Positions 9,630-22,117 of a DNA stretch of 64,000 nt are shown piece after piece (within the stretch, counting starts at the first letter, position 1; each line of letters begins with the position of its first letter). The notes beneath the pieces were generated by a model. It searched no databases. It was not told where the DNA came from and saw only the letters and a program-made list of their open reading frames with translations. Origin of the DNA: Agapanthus africanus (taxonomy: Eukaryota > Streptophyta > Magnoliopsida > Asparagales > Amaryllidaceae); assembly GCA_030015575.1 (NCBI GenBank), contig JASDDO010000016.1, positions 459,248,141-459,312,140 on the forward strand. The letters run 5' to 3'. Both the position numbers and the translations under genes were made by a program.

Positions 9630-11721
9630 TGTTGGAGATAGTGCCCTCAAAGTCAATTATTGGATCGCAGGTACGTGATTGCAATGATTGAGGCAGGACC
9701 TATACCGATATGACAGTCTTGCTCGAGATGATAGTATGCTATCTGGTTTGTCTTTATCATCGTATACATGCTTTAGTTCGCTATTGCATATTGATAGAGC
9801 CCATAGGATTCTTGCTTGACTACCAGCACTATGATGGCGATCATATACGTGGGAGCTGGGGTCTGTAAGCACATCCTTAAACGTGTTCCTAGTCGTGGGA
9901 GTTTCGAGATAGGGCATCGATACTCCAGAGTAGACTAGTGTATACAGTCGAGACCCCGACGAGGGGTGATGGCCGGTCTCACAAGCCATTAGTGTCAGTT
10001 GGATCACCTAAGATGTATACAGGTGCTCATTGGGTTATGAGTACACCGGACAGGACTCGACGGGAACATGCTAGTTGGTATTATACATATCGTCAGATAG
10101 CAGTTCCCTGGTGACATCTGTACATGTTAGTTTGTCGACCTGAGATCGTCATTTGTCTCGTGTGAGTTCCCACTGTGCTTTGATTCCTACCCTACCACGC
10201 TCAAAGGAGTTGTGCAAACAGGTATTTTTTGGGTACAGTCCCGAGCCACATGGAGGCAGTGAGCGGATCGTCGGGAATTCGTCTCTCCCGGTATTGGGGG
10301 TTAATGTCGCCAGTGCACGGGTGGCCATCACTAGAAATCCTTGGCCAAGGTAGTGGAGAATTACTGATTTGGATCAGGAGTTTCTTAGGAGGTGATGGGC
10401 TTCATGCCGACACGATTTATCGCGTTATTACGGGTCTGACTTTATCCACCCCCTAGACTCGATATGCGATACTCTTTAGACGAACGGACCGGACTGTATG
10501 TATATTGTCACTGTCAGGCTCAATAGGGTTTATGGATGAGTTCGCTCGTCAGCTTCCCTTCCAAATCAATACATAGGCAAACGTTACGTACAGCTCGTAC
10601 CTCTGACGTGCTAGTGGTTATACCCAGTGCCAGTGTGTTGATGAGTCATTAGAGTCCCCCACAGACAGTTTCCCAAGTTCGGGCGAAACGTTGTAGAGGC
10701 AGTATGGTTTTATGGCAGGGTTCGGAAAATGCACGTGCGTTTTTGCACGTGTCATTTTTTGGGTAGATAATACTGGTAGGCTTTGGTTTAAGCCGGAACC
10801 CAGTATTATACTGTGTAGATATAATATCTTTGTCTCAGATGCATTTGTATTCAGTTGTAATACAAATGCGGGTATGTTTATACCATTACGGGGTTATCCT
10901 GAAATTCGTTTCAGGATCACTTTTGGAATTTGCCAGTTTTCAGTTTTCTATCGCCCGTCTTTAACATTCGGTTAAAGACGGATTTATCTTTTCTTGAGAT
11001 GAGTGTGGAAGGTTCTAGAAGCATCTAGAAGGTAGTGACTAGGATTAGTGACTCATGGTTGCATTTAATGATTCATTTAATGCATGATGACTAGGTTTTT
11101 ATGACTCATGCTTTAGCTTTAATGATTCTTGTTAACCTTAGGATATTTTCTCTTGATATTTATCCTTGTGGTCACCCTCTTTGCTCCTACCCTCACCTCC
11201 CTCTTGTTATATATTGGCCGGCCCCTCCCCTTGAGAAATGATCATGGTTGTTGAAAAAAGATAGAGTTTTGGATGTATGGAAATTAACATATTCATATCT
11301 CATTTTCATATCGATCCAAAAGGCAACTTCATTAACCGTTCGTCTATAGCTTTGGACGTAACGAGACAAAGTGTTCTACTCATTCTCTATTTCATCATAG
11401 TCGTCTCTTTTAGCAAACTTGACGACCGAGTTGCCTCGGTTCAGAGACGGGAGCCCGTTTAAAGATCCGTCGACGTGGTGCCACCTGGACGAGAAGACCG
11501 AAGATTCAGGAGATCGGAGCAGCCGCAACAAAGCGTGGGATGATGGTTGAAAACCGAAGGACTCGGATCGTTCGGTATAACATTTCTACCCACTTTATAG
11601 TTTGTTAGTTTAGCTTTAATGGCAGATCCGGGTTATGGTACACGATAGCGCCAGTTTGTAAAAAGTTTTTGTTCCGCATTTGGCGTCTGTTAGACGGCCG
11701 GGGCGCTACCGTAGACTTACA
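9630..11721 (+). mobile_element. Solo LTR inserted in the Tat-A array
   Basis: A 2092-bp unit starts tgttggagatag and ends gacttaca, flanked by perfect 5-bp duplications gcagc (9625-9629 and 11722-11726). It contains no gag or pol and no internal repeat, so it is a solo LTR left by LTR-LTR recombination. A TATA-like TATATATT at 11208-11215 suggests + orientation. I cannot assign Copia or Gypsy from the LTR alone. Confidence 0.75.
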
Positions 11722-12637
11722 GCAGCTTCCCTACTCGGTCAATCCTTAGCGGGTAACTTCCTACCCACATACGCTAAAGATCGAAGCCCTCATCAAGAGG
11801 CCACGGAGAAGCTTCCCTGCTCTGTCAATCCCTGGCGGTTAGTTCCCTACCCACCGATACCAAGGATCTAAAGCCCTCATCAAGAGGCCACCGAGAAGCT
11901 TCCCTGCTCGGTCAATCCTTTGCAGGTAACTTCCTACCCACCTACGCTAAGGATCAAAGCCTTCATCAAGAGGCCACCGAGCAGCTTTCTTGCTCGGTCA
12001 ATTCCTGACGGGTAGTTCCCTACCCACCGACGCCAAGGATCTAAAGCCCTCATCAAGAGGACACCGAGCAACTTCTCTGCTCGGCCAATCCCTAGCGGGT
12101 AGTTCCTTACCCACCGACGCCAAGGATCTAAAGCCCTCATCAAGAGGCCACCGAGCAGCTTCCCTGCTCGGTCAATCCTTAGCGGGTAACCTCCTACCCA
12201 CCTACGCTAAGAATCGAAGCCTTCATCAAGATGCCACCGAGCAACTTCCCTGCTCGGTCAATCCTTAGCGGGTAACTTCCTACCCGCCTACGCTAAGGAT
12301 CGAAGCCCTCACCAAGAGGCCACCGAGCAGCTTCCCTGCTTGGTCAATCCTTAGCGGGTAACTTCCTACCCATCCACGCTAAGAGTTGAAGCCCTCACCA
12401 AGAGGCTACCGAGCAGCTTCCCCGCCCGGTCGATCCTTAGCGGGTAACTTGCTACCCACCTACGCTAAGGATCGAAGCCCTCACCAAGAGGCTACCGAGC
12501 AGCTTCCCTGCTCTGTCATTTCTAAGAGGGTAACCCCCTACTTACCGACGCTTAGGATAGAAGCCCCACCAAGGGGCAATCGCGTAGATCCCTGCTCGGC
12601 TAGCCTCCGAGTGATAAATTCCTACCATCCCTAGACG
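11722..12637 (+). repeat. 86-bp tandem array in the Tat-A 3' region
   Basis: About ten units of roughly 86 bp. Each contains aagccctcatcaagaggcca, then a gagcag...ctgctc inverted repeat, then gggta...taccc within agcg...cgct. Each unit can therefore fold into two small hairpins. Such arrays are known from the hypervariable 3' regions of Tat/Ogre elements. Short open frames across it are periodic artefacts. The array ends where the Athila-like element inserted (agggt, 12638-12642). Confidence 0.85.
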
Positions 12638-13039
12638 AGGGTTGATCAGTCGAAACTATTGCATTTCTAACACGGCAATTTTCCTACCTTTTACATTCAT
12701 GTATAGGTATCCGGTATTCATATCGTACATATTAGCAAAACACATGTAAAATACTGGATTACTTGTACTGTATACTAAAACCAGCACTTTTAGGGAAATT
12801 GTGTGTTTTTCATGGCATCGCATCATCCTTGTATTGCACAACTCTTGTCTGGGGTCTAATGCAGGAAATCACAGAAGCAGAGCCCAAAATTGGGAAAAGA
12901 TCTGATAAAAGATACGCCAACTCAAAGGCTGAAGATCTGGTAGTGATACAGAAGGCCAAATAGAAATTAAAATATCAGAAAAAGGCCCATATGACAACCC
13001 AAGACAACACCAGAAAAATAAAGCTCCAAGTCCACTAAA

Positions 13040-13059
13040 GGGCCGCGGATCCGCGGCCC
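13040..13059. repeat. 20-bp perfect palindrome in the LTR U3
   Basis: gggccgcggatccgcggccc equals its own reverse complement. A second related palindrome (ccgcggatctgcgg) starts about 15 bp downstream and has one mismatch; it is perfect in the 3' LTR. The 3' LTR copy of the 20-mer is at 20386-20405. Confidence 0.85.
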
Positions 13060-13324
13060 AAACCCCCTTAGCGCCGCGGATCTGCGGTGGTTTGAAGAGA
13101 TCAAAGCGCCCAATTTTGTCACATGCCTATTTCTAACGGCCACAGATTCCAGAAGACCCCAGAAGCTCTACGTGGCACATCTAGAAGGCTCGGCTTAACA
13201 AACTCTTGAAGGGAAATTCAAATTTTAGGCTTAACTAACATTTTGGAGGGAAATTTAAATCTTTTGGTTAACTAACTTGTGGAGGGAATTCAAATTTCAA
13301 TCCTAGATCTAGAATTTGGAGGTC

Positions 13325-13332
13325 TATATAAG
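13325..13332 (+). promoter_or_regulatory. TATA box of the Athila-like 5' LTR
   Basis: TATATAAG in ggtctatataagagagc, conserved at 20671-20678 in the 3' LTR. It sits about 270 bp downstream of the U3 palindromes. Confidence 0.75.
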
Positions 13333-14412
13333 AGAGCCTAGATCTAGGGTGCAAATTGTTCAAGAATCACCACCATCTTCAATCCACAAGTTGAGTGACA
13401 TAACTTGTGCCTCAAATTCAAACCCCAATTCAACTTCAAGATCAAGATCCCGAGAGCAATTCAAGCAAGAGAGCCTTCAACCTTTAGCAAGCGACGCCGG
13501 ATTTCAACGGAGCAAGAGATCTACGCCGATCCGCGACTCAAGGAGCCGAGCGAAGCCGAAATCGACGATCTAGTTCCTTCCTTTTGTAAATTCAAGAGAG
13601 TTGTAACGAAATTTGTCGATAAATAAAGGTGAATTTTCTATATTCTTGCTTATCTTTTAATTCAAGCATAATGATTAGGTCTCAATTTGCGATTGTGTTT
13701 GTGATCATGATGTTTGAGTAATCTCCGCTCCTGTAGGAGTTGTGACGATCTTTAGATGATGATGATTTAGATATTTTTACAATTCTTAAATCCTATAATG
13801 TTTGGAAATTCTAGAGAATCAAATGATTAATAACCTAGTTTCGAGATGATGCTTTCTTGATCGTGTTCACTCGAAACTAGGGAACAACTATTGACCATTT
13901 GATTAATTAGAAGCTAGAATTTGAATGCGATCTATCGAAAGGACAAAGGATGAGTTGCGAAATCCCTAATTCCCTCGCAAGATCCTTAAACCTCGATGAA
14001 TTTGCATCGATCTAGTATCAATTCATTAATGGATAAGAATGAGTAATCATTATATCTCATCACATATATAGATCCGATCTATTCCTACGAGCCATACTTC
14101 TAATCTTGATTGTTGGTTGGAAATTATCACACATCTCAATTCTTGTTTTTAATGTCTTTTCTAGATCTAGATTTTTTTCTTATTTCTTGATCTTCAAATG
14201 CAAATCATGAATTGTTTTCTTTTCTTTTCCTTAAATTTTCAACTCATCTAATTCGGAAATTGAACGGATTACACTTTCCCTGTGGACGATCCGCACTTAC
14301 TAACGCGCTACATCCGACACCGTTATTGATTGTGGTCAAAATATTTTTGGTTGTGATTTCTAAATACAATTTTCTCAAAAACATACAACACAACAAAAAT
14401 CATAAATCAAAA

Positions 14413-14430
14413 TGGCGCCGTTGCCGGGGA
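14413..14430 (+). other. Athila-like primer-binding site (tRNA-Asp)
   Basis: tggcgccgttgccgggga starts 3 bp after the LTR. It is complementary to the 3' end of plant tRNA-Asp(GTC), the primer typical of Athila elements. Confidence 0.85.
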
Positions 14431-15415
14431 TCGTGTGCTATTTGTTCATTTTTTGAAATTTGAGTTGAAAAGTTTATTCCATCTAAAATTTTTAAAGATC
14501 AAAACTCGCGCAAACACTAATACGTGTTGTTGTGGTTAATTGCAAGGAAATCTGGAGGTTTCTGTGAAATTGGAAAATTATTTGGAGAATTCCAGAGAGC
14601 TAGGGAAGTGATCAGGAGTGCTCTGGTAAAATTTGGTGCAGAGAGGAGCTCAAGGCGCGGCGGAGCCGCGGCATTAGGCGACTTGTGCGGCGGAAGCGCG
14701 GCAGTTCTAGGGGATCTCTGAACAATTTTTATCTGGTAATCTCTAACTTTCTTATCTCCTTCCTAAAATCTGCTCCAATTAACAATTTGTTGCAGGCTTC
14801 TTTGCAAAAATCGCAGCGGCGCAAAAAGCAAAATTAAATTGTGCTTGTTTTGATTTTGTGGTTGTTTGCATAATTAATACGGATATTAAGGGGCACGACC
14901 AAATCCAGATTAGATGGGGAGTTCATTACCCTTCCTAAGCCCCAAAAATCACAAACTTGCATCCGCATTATCCTCATTAATTAAAAAATATCTAGAGATG
15001 ACTCTAAGGACCGTCGCGCTCACTTAGGACAGAAGAAGGCCGTGGGTAATTCATTGCTTATCCGCGTTTTCTTGTGGTGTCTAAGGCAAGTGTGTCGAAG
15101 GCTAGTGGTTATTAATTAGGCCCATTACTTACGTAGTGGAGTACCTTCCCACTTACCTGGCACTTACCTGGCCACATGGGGACAAAGAGATAGTGGAGGA
15201 TTTTATCCTGCGACTTGTCTTTTGGAAGTTAGGAGCGGTCTAGAGCTTTGACCTAGGTGACCATAGATTTTAGGGTTGCTTGTTGCATTTGTTGTGATCG
15301 CATCATATTTTCAAAATCCGTATCATTTTTCAAAAAAAACACCGCATTCACTTCATTTCCCCTAATTATAAATCACGCTGCCACTTGTACTAACCCCTTT
15401 TAGTGCAAGATAGAC
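14431..15415 (+). other. Athila-like untranslated leader
   Basis: About 1 kb between PBS and gag with no sustained open frame. It contains a gcggcggagccgcgg-like GC-rich patch near 14660-14700. Long leaders are usual in Athila elements. No gene is seen. Confidence 0.5.
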
Positions 15416-16660
15416 TTGACACGGGATTCTAATGCCCGACTTGTCCGCGTCCCCTCGACCGACTCCGAAGTCGGTATTTCTCCATTTACCTTTCTTTTAC
15501 CCCCCACCACACCCACACCGATGGATCAGTCTCCATCAAACCTCTTTACCGCTACTCTGCCGCCGTCCGTTGGTGCGCAGAATCCTCCCCGCATCTCTCT
15601 CCAAGAGAGGTGCTACCCTTTGCGAGGTCCTCTCTCGACCTGCTTATCCATTCCACCAGCCAACGGGGATAACTTTGAGATTAAGCCCCAGTACATCAAC
15701 CTTCTACCTAAATTCCACAATCTCGAGACTGAAGACGCTTACGTTTTCATTACCAAATTTGAAAACGTATGCGCAATGATGGGTACATCACAACTTTCTG
15801 TGGATACCATGCGTCTACGACTTCTTCCATTTACTTTGTGCGATACAGCCGAGAAGTGGCTGTATAACACCACCGCACACTCCATCACGAATTGGGAAGA
15901 ATTCGTTGCGGCGTTCCTTAAGAAATTCTACTCTATGCAAAAGACAGCTCGAATCCGTAGCGAACTATATCAATTCTCCCAGCTTCCAGCTGAACCATTC
16001 TCTAAATGCTTTGAACGATTCAAGGATCTTTTGGTTCAATGCCCACATCAAGGCATCCCGAGATGGGACCTTTGCCGAATCATATATGAGGGCAGTAACC
16101 CTACCACTAAACAAAACCTTGAAAACATGTGTCAAGGCACTTTTATGACCAAGGATGATGGGGAAGCATGGAAATTTTTAGAAGAGTTCGCTGAAAAGTC
16201 ATTACAGTGGGAGACTGGAACCCAGCCATCGAGTAGGGGTGGCGTACACCAAATAGACGTGTTCATAGGTGTTCGAGCTGAGATGGCAGCAATGCAAAAG
16301 AAGCTCGACGCTATGGAACACAAATTTTTAGCAGCCTCCCTGAACCCAATGTCGCTCCCCAAAACTGTTTGTGGGTGCTGTTCTGATCCTTCTCACTTAA
16401 CGGAAGAATGTCCATTAAACTCTCAGTTTCGAGGTCTCGAGCATACTAATGTCGCGTTTCAAAGACCTGGAAACGACCCTTTTTCTTCCACATATAATCA
16501 GGGTTGGAGGAATCACCCGAATTTTGCTTGGAACCAATCCCAAAACACGGTTCCAAACCCGAATCAATTCCAAAGGGTCCTTCCTCCACAACAGCAACCA
16601 TTTCAACTCACCCAGCACCCTACCAGTCATAAAATTTCCAAAACCAGGTCAACCCTCCTG
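15416..16660 (+). pseudogene. gag: Athila-like gag, capsid and nucleocapsid
   Basis: An intact frame of 435 codons. The retrotransposon gag domain spans about residues 90-230, with FENVCAMMGTSQLSVDTMRL and WEEFVAAFLKKFY as typical blocks. A zinc knuckle CGCCSDPSHLTEEC (C-x2-C-x4-H-x4-C) lies near residue 322. The true start may be the internal Met at 15521 (MDQSPSNLF). A frameshift at about 16640-16675 moves the continuation into the next frame. The protein would package element RNA, and could do so for a partner element since pol is missing here. Confidence 0.85.
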
Positions 16661-17621
16661 CACCGTCTAATCCTATGCAGTCGACCTGTTCTGACGAGTT
16701 CTCTCAATTCGCTCAAACCATGAAATCACTCCTGTCAAATTTCATGGAAGTGTCGGCCGAGGTTAGGTCTTTCGTTGGTGAGATAAAGAAAAACTCAGCG
16801 TCCCAAGCTGAGAGTATCAAAACGATGGAAGCTGAGATTGCACGACTTAAGGCCGAAATGAGTGCAAGAGAGAAAGGGAAACTCCCAGCTCAACCTTTAC
16901 CCAATCCTGGCTATTCACATCATGTGAATGCAATCACCACGTTGAGATCTGGGAGAGTGCTGGATAACCATGTTGGGGAAGAAGTTGATGATATTGAAAA
17001 TCTTATCAACACCCCGGCTGAGACCTTTCCTCACACACACGCTTCTGCTTCTGATTCTTATTCTTCTACCCCACCGCCTTCTCACGAGCCTATTCTCCAC
17101 TTCCCACTAGGCTCGACACCTCATCTCACCTCTTCTATCCCTCTACAGACGATCCCCACTCCTCTTTCGGGATCACGTCTACCCCCACTTCCTTCTTCTA
17201 TGATGGACCCAGTGCTCATTGCTAAAGCACCTTACCCGAACCGGTTAAGGGCTAACAAATCGAGTCCTCATATGGAGAAAATCATGGAAATGTTCAAACA
17301 GATTAACATCAACATCCCTCTCCTAGATGTGATTCAACAAGTCCCCGCTTATGCGAAAATTCTTAAAGACTTGTGCACTAGGAAGAGAAAGACTCAAGTG
17401 CCAAAGAAGGTCTTCATGTCCAATAGCATTAGCACTGCTTTTATCCCTCCGCTACCAAAGAAACGTAAGGACCCAGGATGTCCTACGATATCGATTTCTA
17501 TTGGGGATAAACATATCAACCGTGCTCTTTTAGATCTTGGCGCAAGTGTTAACCTGCTTCCTTTCTCAGTCTATGAGCAACTAGGGATCGGAGAGTTGAA
17601 CCAGCCCATTGCACTCTCCAG
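16661..17621 (+). pseudogene. pro: Athila-like gag C-terminus and protease, first part
   Basis: Continues gag in a shifted frame. A coiled-coil-like stretch (SFVGEIKKNSASQAESIKTM) is followed by the typical Athila blocks HVNAITTLRSGRVLDN and APYPNRL. The protease active site is LLDLGASVNLLPFSVYEQLG at about 17526-17585, where Athila-type DLGA replaces DTGA. A second frameshift occurs at about 17620, within the block that precedes LADRSI-type motifs. Confidence 0.8.
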
Positions 17622-18449
17622 ATGGCTGATCGATCAATCACCAAACCTAGGGGTGAACTGGAGGACGTGTTAATAAAAATCGGGGAATTCGTATTCCCTG
17701 TGGATTTTATTGTACTTGATACACAGCCTGTAGCAAACCCACGGAATCAAATTTCGGTGATTTTAGGTTGCCCCTTTTTGGCCACTTCCAACGCTATTAT
17801 CAACTGTCGTAATGGCTCTATGACTCTATCCTTCGGGAACAGGTCAATAGAGCTGAACATTTACAAGTTGGGAAGTGTACCCTCCGAACCTACTGCTCAT
17901 GTCTGTTCTGTTGACTTAATGGAAGTCGACAGCAGCGAATTTGATGATCTTCCTGATACCGATCTTGACTCTTTTCATACGTTGTTGTTTGACCCAACTA
18001 TGTATCATACATATACGGACTCTTTCACCGAGATGTCCGGGTCAACAGCTAACATCGATTATGAACTGCTTTTAGAGTCTGAAGATCACCCTGTACTTTG
18101 TGATGACATTATTCTTCGGGGTATTGATGAAACTTTTGAGGAGATCTTCGCTGATGAACTCGCATTTCTGAATAACACGGGTGTTGAGATGAATCATGTC
18201 CCAATCATTGAAATTGAACCTCCACCCCTTCCTCTGAACTGTAAAAAGAATGCGAGTTATCCATCACATTCACTGCTTCGTCTCTCCAAAATGAGACGCA
18301 CAAACACTCTCTTCCACCCCTTACCCTTTCCCCACTTCTTCTTCCACCAACCAGAGCACTGCATTGATAAAATTTTCGAATGGTTGGTGTTGACATTCGG
18401 TCTTTGCAAAGCTTGGCATCAACCAATGGTTCTTGACCCCGTCATGTGA
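17622..18449 (+). pseudogene. Athila-like protease C-terminus and truncated pol junction
   Basis: Begins MADRSITKPRGELEDVLIKI, the standard continuation of Athila protease, with FPVDFIVLDT and ILGCPFLATSNAII. It runs on through an acidic spacer. Where RT should begin, the frame turns into unrelated sequence and stops at 18449. No RT, RNase H or integrase motif is found up to the 3' LTR. Confidence 0.8.
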
Positions 18450-19988
18450 TTTTCAAAGCTTAACATTGCATAACTCAAGTTTGGGGGGGGGGAAACATTT
18501 TTTTTTCTGGCTCTTGGAAAGAAAATTTTTACAAAAATTTTGAGCCAAGAATAAGTTAGGGGGAGGGTCTTCACTTATATATTTTACCCCCACTAATAAA
18601 TTCCTCCCAGGCTTGCAGGTTTTGTAGATATAGCGGTTGGCAACAGTGAGGACGCTGTTGAAAACAAGTTTGGGGGAGGTTTGTGCTTAGTTTTGCATCA
18701 TGTGCATATCATTTGCATAAGCACAAAACATTTCTTTAAAAACCATAAAAATTTAAAAATTTTCAAAACCCATAAAAATTCTGTGTATATATTTTTGGCT
18801 CATCATTTTTTTGTAAATAGTTTTTCAAAACCTATAAAAATTCAAAAATTTTCAAAACTCATAAAAATTTTAAAATTTTTTCAAAATATAAAAATATTTA
18901 ATATTTATGATAATGAAAGATTAGATAGTGAACAATCACATCCATGAGATTAGAAAAATTTAAGAAAACCAAGAAAATTAGAAGTTTTCTTATACGAACT
19001 ACTAATAAGTAGTTATGAGCTGTTGTCCCAAGGGTTAGTAAGATGGAGGAAGTCACTAATCTGAGGATAAAAATAAGTCTGAAAAATAGTTTCTATTCTG
19101 GAAGCCAAACATTTTGAACGTTGATACCCTGCTATTCGCACTTACACACGTCTTGAAGCCCAGGATAGTAGAGGATACCTTGAAATGCTCTTGTCTTAAA
19201 GCCGATGTATGAAGGAAATAAAAAAAAATGAAGAAAATATAAAGTGGTGAGAAAAATGGACACTGGTTTTGTTATCACCAAGGGCAATAAAAAATATATA
19301 GCGAGGGTGCCTCTTCACCTAGTGCCCTAAGGCCAACTGGTCTGGGAGTCACTGCTATGCCTTAGGTGGTGCAAGACGAGGAAAATACACCAAATAAGCA
19401 AGCACATGAGTAATCGGTCGGTTAGTACCTCAAGAATTATTAACGGTCGCATGAAAGTGTGTGAGCAATCTAAATATTCATTAATTAAAAAGTACTGAGG
19501 CTGATGGGCAAGAGTATGATAGCTTGAATTGAATTCTCCGGGTGTAGGGATGTCCTTTACACACACGCAGGGTGATATGATCGATGTTTGGAATAAAGAT
19601 AGGAATGAAGAATAAGACGATGTTTTATTGAGGGAGGACGTGATTTCTAACATCTTTTCATGACCATTAAGATAGGGCTCATGACAACCGAAAAGCTAAC
19701 TTCGTTGGAAACCCTAATTTTCAAGGCTTTTCTTTTACAATTCTTTTCTTTAAATGTAATATTCATGATCTTCCTTTTATTAGTGGATTTTATGGGTGTA
19801 ATCCGCTGAAAACCCTCAGGAGACAACACTCCTCCTACTAGGAACACCTAGAGGTTTAAAGGCTTGTTGCACGTGCTCAGTGCAATCGTGTTGCCTACGA
19901 AAGTATGCTTTTCTCTTTCTTTATTTTCTCCTTCTCTTTTTAATAAAACAGTTCGATCGAGACGATCGAAAATAAGTTTGGGGGAATT
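18450..19988 (+). other. Athila-like 3' non-coding region with polypurine tracts
   Basis: No coding. Several aagtttggggg-type tracts occur (about 18478, 18667), and the functional one is at 19973-19988 (aagtttgggggaattt), directly before the 3' LTR. Repeated polypurine tracts are typical of Athila 3' regions. A very A/T-rich stretch at 18720-18900 repeats a motif like cataaaaattcaaaaatttt. Confidence 0.7.
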
Positions 19989-21756
19989 TCATCAGTCGAA
20001 AATATTGCATTTCTAACACGGCAATTTCCCTACCTTTTGCATTCATGGATAGGTATCCGGTATTCATATCGCACATATTAGCAAAACACATGTAAAATAC
20101 TGGATTACTTGTACTGTATACTAAAACCAACACTTTTAGGGAAATTGTGTGTTTTTCATGGCATCGCATCATCCTTGTATTGCGCAACTCTTGTCTGGGG
20201 TCTAATGCAGGAAATCACAGAAGCAGAGCCCAAAATTGGGAAAAGATCTGATAAAAGATACGCCAACTCAAAGGCTGAAGATCTGGTAGTGATACAGAAG
20301 GCCAAATAGAAATTAAAATATCAGAAAAAGGCCCATATGACAGCCCAAGACAACACCAGAAAAATAAAGCTCCAAGTCCACTAAAGGGCCGCGGATCCGC
20401 GGCCCAAACCCCCTTAGCGCCGCGGATCCGCGGTGGTTTGAAGAGATCAAAGCGCCCAATTTTGTCACATGCCTATTTCTAACGGCCACAGCTTCCAGAA
20501 GACCCCAGAAGCTCCACGTGGCACATCTAGAGGGCTCGGCTTAACAAACTCTTGGAGGGAAATTCAAATTTTGGGCTTAACTAACTTTTTGGAGGGAAAT
20601 TTAAATCTTTTGGTTAACTAACTTGTGGGGGGAATTCAAATTTCAATCCTAGATCTAGAATTTGGAGGTCTATATAAGAGAGCCTAGATCTAGGATGCAA
20701 ATTGTTCAAGAATCACCACCATCTTCAACCCACAAGTTGAGTGACACAACTTGTGCCTCAAATTCAAACCCCAATTCAACTTCAAGATCAAGATCCCGAG
20801 AGCAATTCAAGCAAGAGAGCCTTCAACCTTTAGCAAGCGACGCCGGATTTCAACGGAGCAAGAGATCCACGCCGATCCGCGACTCAAGGAGCCGAGCGAA
20901 GCCGAAATCGACGATCTAGTTCCTTCCTTTTGTAAATTCAAGAGAGTTGTAACGAAATTTGTCGATAAATAAAGGTGAATATTCTATATTCTTGCTTATC
21001 TTTTAATTCAAGTATAATGATTAGGTCTCAATTTGCGATTGTGTTTGTGATCATGATGTTTGAGTAATCTCCGCTCGTGTAGGAGTTGTGACGATCTTTA
21101 GATGATGATGATTTAGATATTTTTACAATTCTTAAATCCTATAATGTTTGGAAATTCTAGAGAATCAAATGATTAATAACCTAGTTTCGAGATGATGCTT
21201 TCTTGATCGTGTTCACTCGAAACTAGGGAACAACTATTGACCATTTGATTAACTAGAAGTTAGAATTTGAATGCGATCTATCGAAAGGACAAAGGATGAG
21301 TTGCGAAATCCCTAATTCCCTCGCAAGATCCTTAAACCTCGATGAATTTGCATCGATCTAGTATCAATTCATTAATGGATAAGAATGAGTAATCATTAGA
21401 TCTCATCACATCTATAGATCCGATCTACTCCTACGAGCCATACTTCTAATCTTGATTGTTGGTTGGAAATTATCACACATCTCAATTCTTGTTTTTAATG
21501 TCTTTTCCAGATCTAGATTTTTTTTCTTATTTCTTGATCTTCAAATGCAAATCATGAATTGTTTTCTTTTCTTTTCCTTAAATTTTCAACTCATCTAATT
21601 CGGAAATTGAACGGATTACACTTTCCCTGTGGACGATCCGCACTTACTAACGTGCTACATCCGACACCGTTATTGATTGCTGTCAAAATATTTTTGGTTG
21701 TGATTTCTAAATACAATTTTCTCAAAAACATACAACACAACAAAAATCATAAATCA
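19989..21756 (+). repeat. Athila-like 3' LTR
   Basis: 1768 bp, near-identical to 12643-14409. The first dinucleotide is TC rather than TG (one substitution). It is followed by the agggt target duplication at 21757-21761. Confidence 0.93.
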
Positions 21757-21761
21757 AGGGT

Positions 21762-22117
21762 CTAGGAACTACGTCAAGAGGGAATCAGTCAACGCCGATC
21801 AATTCTAACTTGGTTATTGTTCAACTCACGTTAAGAGACACGGTTGTCTGTCCGACGGTAAGGAATGGGCAGATACCGACCTTCCTACACTGAGGGACCT
21901 CCCGACGTATTCTAAGTGAACGATCGCTACCTCGACTCCGGGGGAGGGAGGGCACCGACCTTACTGCACTTGGCGATTTATTGGCTTACACTCGACACGC
22001 GATCGTCATCTAAAAGGCCGTTCATCGACCTACGGCCTAACACTTGGATCGAGGAAAAGACCGATAAGCTCAAGTACTCACGCAAGAAACACATTGTCAT
22101 GCAGAAAAAACCCCAGT
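21762..22117. other. Tat-A 3' region resumed after the Athila insertion
   Basis: Continues the Tat-A sequence from 12642. No recognisable gene. Directly to the right lies the poly(A) region of antisense gene 2. Confidence 0.5.

Larger units (their letters stand above)
12643..14409 (+). repeat. Athila-like 5' LTR
   Basis: 1767 bp, starting tgatcagtcg and ending aatca. It carries a TATA box at 13325-13332 and a perfect 20-bp palindrome at 13040-13059. It includes an open frame of 85 codons near 13316 that is duplicated in the 3' LTR; I treat it as fortuitous. Confidence 0.93.
12643..21756 (+). mobile_element. Athila-like Ty3 element lacking RT, RNase H and integrase
   Basis: A 9114-bp element with LTRs at 12643-14409 and 19989-21756 and perfect target duplications agggt (12638-12642 and 21757-21761). 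The PBS tggcgccgttgccgggga is the Athila-type tRNA-Asp site. The interior encodes Athila-type gag and protease only, followed by 1.5 kb of non-coding sequence with repeated polypurine tracts. It is a non-autonomous derivative. The LTRs differ at roughly three dozen sites by eye (about 2%), so it is younger than Tat-A. Confidence 0.92.

Noticed and set aside
13316..13573. 85-codon frame duplicated in both Athila-like LTRs (also 20662-20919)
   Set aside because: Duplication follows from LTR identity. The frame lies in the R/U5 leader with low-complexity Ser/Arg content.
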